Below are positions 6,388 to 6,950 of a stretch of DNA of 6,950 nt, in pieces. The notes beneath the pieces are model-generated. The model saw nothing but the letters and a program-made list of their open reading frames with translations. It was not told the origin of the DNA and made no database searches. The stretch spans positions 1-6,950 of the forward strand of contig JAEMSB010000248.1 in assembly GCA_016463045.1 (NCBI GenBank), written 5' to 3'. The stretch is from Niveispirillum sp. (GTDB taxonomy: Bacteria; Pseudomonadota; Alphaproteobacteria; Azospirillales; Azospirillaceae). The position numbers were made by a program, and so were the translations under genes. How positions within the stretch are numbered: position 1 is the first letter of the stretch; each line of letters opens with the position of its first letter.

Positions 6388-6943
6388 CTAAGCGATCAAG
6401 CGCAGAGCATCGCGGACATTGCCGATGCGCTGGTTGGCGGCGCGGGTGGAATGGGCGATTTCGTCCATGGAATGATGGATCTTCTCCACGTCACCCGAGG
6501 CGCCGCGCATCGTGCTGTTCATCAGACGGGCCACCGCACTCTGCTCCTCCACGGCGGAGCAGGTACCGACCACATAGCCGCGCACCGCGTCGATGGCACC
6601 GCGGATGGCGTCCATCTTCTCCGTCACGTCACCGGCGGCACTCTGAAGGCTGACGATCTCGGTTGAGATACTGGCGGTGGCGCTGGCAGCCTGCCGGGGC
6701 CAAGCTCTTCACCTCGCCCGCCACGATGGCGAAACCACGGCCCGCCTCACCAGCCCGCGCGCTCTCGATGGTGGCGTTCAGGGCCAGCATGTTGATCCGT
6801 CCAGCAATATCCTGGATCAGCTTTACGATCCCATCCATGGACTGGGTGCTGTTCAACAGGCGCTGGGTGGCGGCATCGACCACGGTCGCCTCCTCAAAGG
6901 CTTTCTCCGTGGCGGATTTGGATTTGCTCGTACACTCTATACA
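6388..6943 (-). pseudogene. Methyl-accepting chemotaxis protein, C-terminal signalling domain, frameshifted and 5'-interrupted
   Basis: Read leftwards, the frame entering from the right edge encodes the conserved MCP hairpin tip: LIQDIAGRINMLALNATIES then ARAGEAGRGFAIVAGEVKSLA. MCP receptors pass signals to CheA/CheW through this segment. Just after KSLA the frame shifts. In the downstream frame the protein continues smoothly (RQAASATASISTEIVSL and on through SAVEEQSAVARLMNSTM) to a TAG at 6388-6390. Removing one base from the G run at 6696-6699 rejoins the two frames. Further upstream, MCP-like coding can be followed to about 6910, but an in-frame TAA stands at 6944-6946. A GTG at 6883 has a strong GAGGAGG 5 nt before it, yet a protein from there would hold only the tip and one hairpin arm and would still be frameshifted. 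No sensor, membrane or HAMP region is visible. Either the gene is decaying or the sequence has errors near its end. Confidence 0.85.
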
Positions 6944-6950
6944 TTAGTAC

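Noticed and set aside
6388..6883. GTG at 6883 with a strong GAGGAGG as the true start of a short, intact soluble MCP-like protein
   Set aside because: MCP-like sequence continues upstream of the GTG in the same frame, and the frame is still broken at 6696-6699. The ribosome-binding-like bases also encode Glu-Glu of the coding sequence.
6930..6950. GTAC at both ends of the last 21 bases as a mobile-element terminus or target duplication
   Set aside because: Only 4 bp match and the interior is not symmetric. GTAC is a palindrome that occurs often by chance, and no transposase is in the window.
1..6950. tRNA, rRNA, CRISPR array, riboswitch or insertion sequence
   Set aside because: No cloverleaf-like segment, regularly spaced repeats, transposase reading frame or recognisable riboswitch core was seen. 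All longer stretches are covered by protein-coding genes.

Overview
The window is GC-rich (clearly above 60 % by eye) and densely coded, with strong third-position G/C bias. The gene families are an Lrp/AsnC regulator, an omega-transaminase, a group III truncated hemoglobin, an MHS-type MFS porter, a proteobacterial GH97 glucosidase and an MCP fragment. Together they suggest an alphaproteobacterium, perhaps of the Rhodospirillales/Azospirillaceae type; the genus is a guess from family resemblance only.

The left part (1-2220, all minus strand, read right to left) is a compact presumptive operon. A class III omega-amino-acid:pyruvate-type aminotransferase comes first, followed 40 nt later by an Lrp/AsnC regulator. 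A M20-family amidohydrolase starts 2 nt after the regulator's stop codon and runs off the left edge. The likely theme is amine or amino-acid catabolism under a locally encoded, feast/famine-type regulator. A perfect 8+8 bp inverted repeat ends one base before the aminotransferase start codon.

The middle (2401-4425, minus) is a secreted GH97 alpha-glucosidase of the inverting, SusB-like type, judged from its catalytic residues. About 180 bp, including a compound hairpin, separate it from the aminotransferase operon, so the two are probably separate transcription units.

A divergent intergenic region of 215 bp (4426-4640) holds a perfect 9+9 bp palindrome near the GH97 gene. It also holds an AT-rich promoter-like stretch with an NsrR-like (nitric oxide repressor) box in front of the hemoglobin gene. 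To the right on the plus strand lie the group III truncated hemoglobin (4641-4997) and an MHS-family MFS transporter (about 5100-6374). The transporter probably has its own promoter, with a perfect TTGACA.

The right end (6388-6950, minus) is the C-terminal signalling part of a methyl-accepting chemotaxis protein. It is broken by a single-base frameshift in a G run at 6696-6699 and, further upstream, by an in-frame stop at 6944-6946. It is either a decaying gene or an assembly/sequencing problem near a sequence end.

I do not see a convincing new multi-gene system here. The best leads are the regulatory palindromes, the candidate NO-responsive promoter of the hemoglobin, and the broken MCP.
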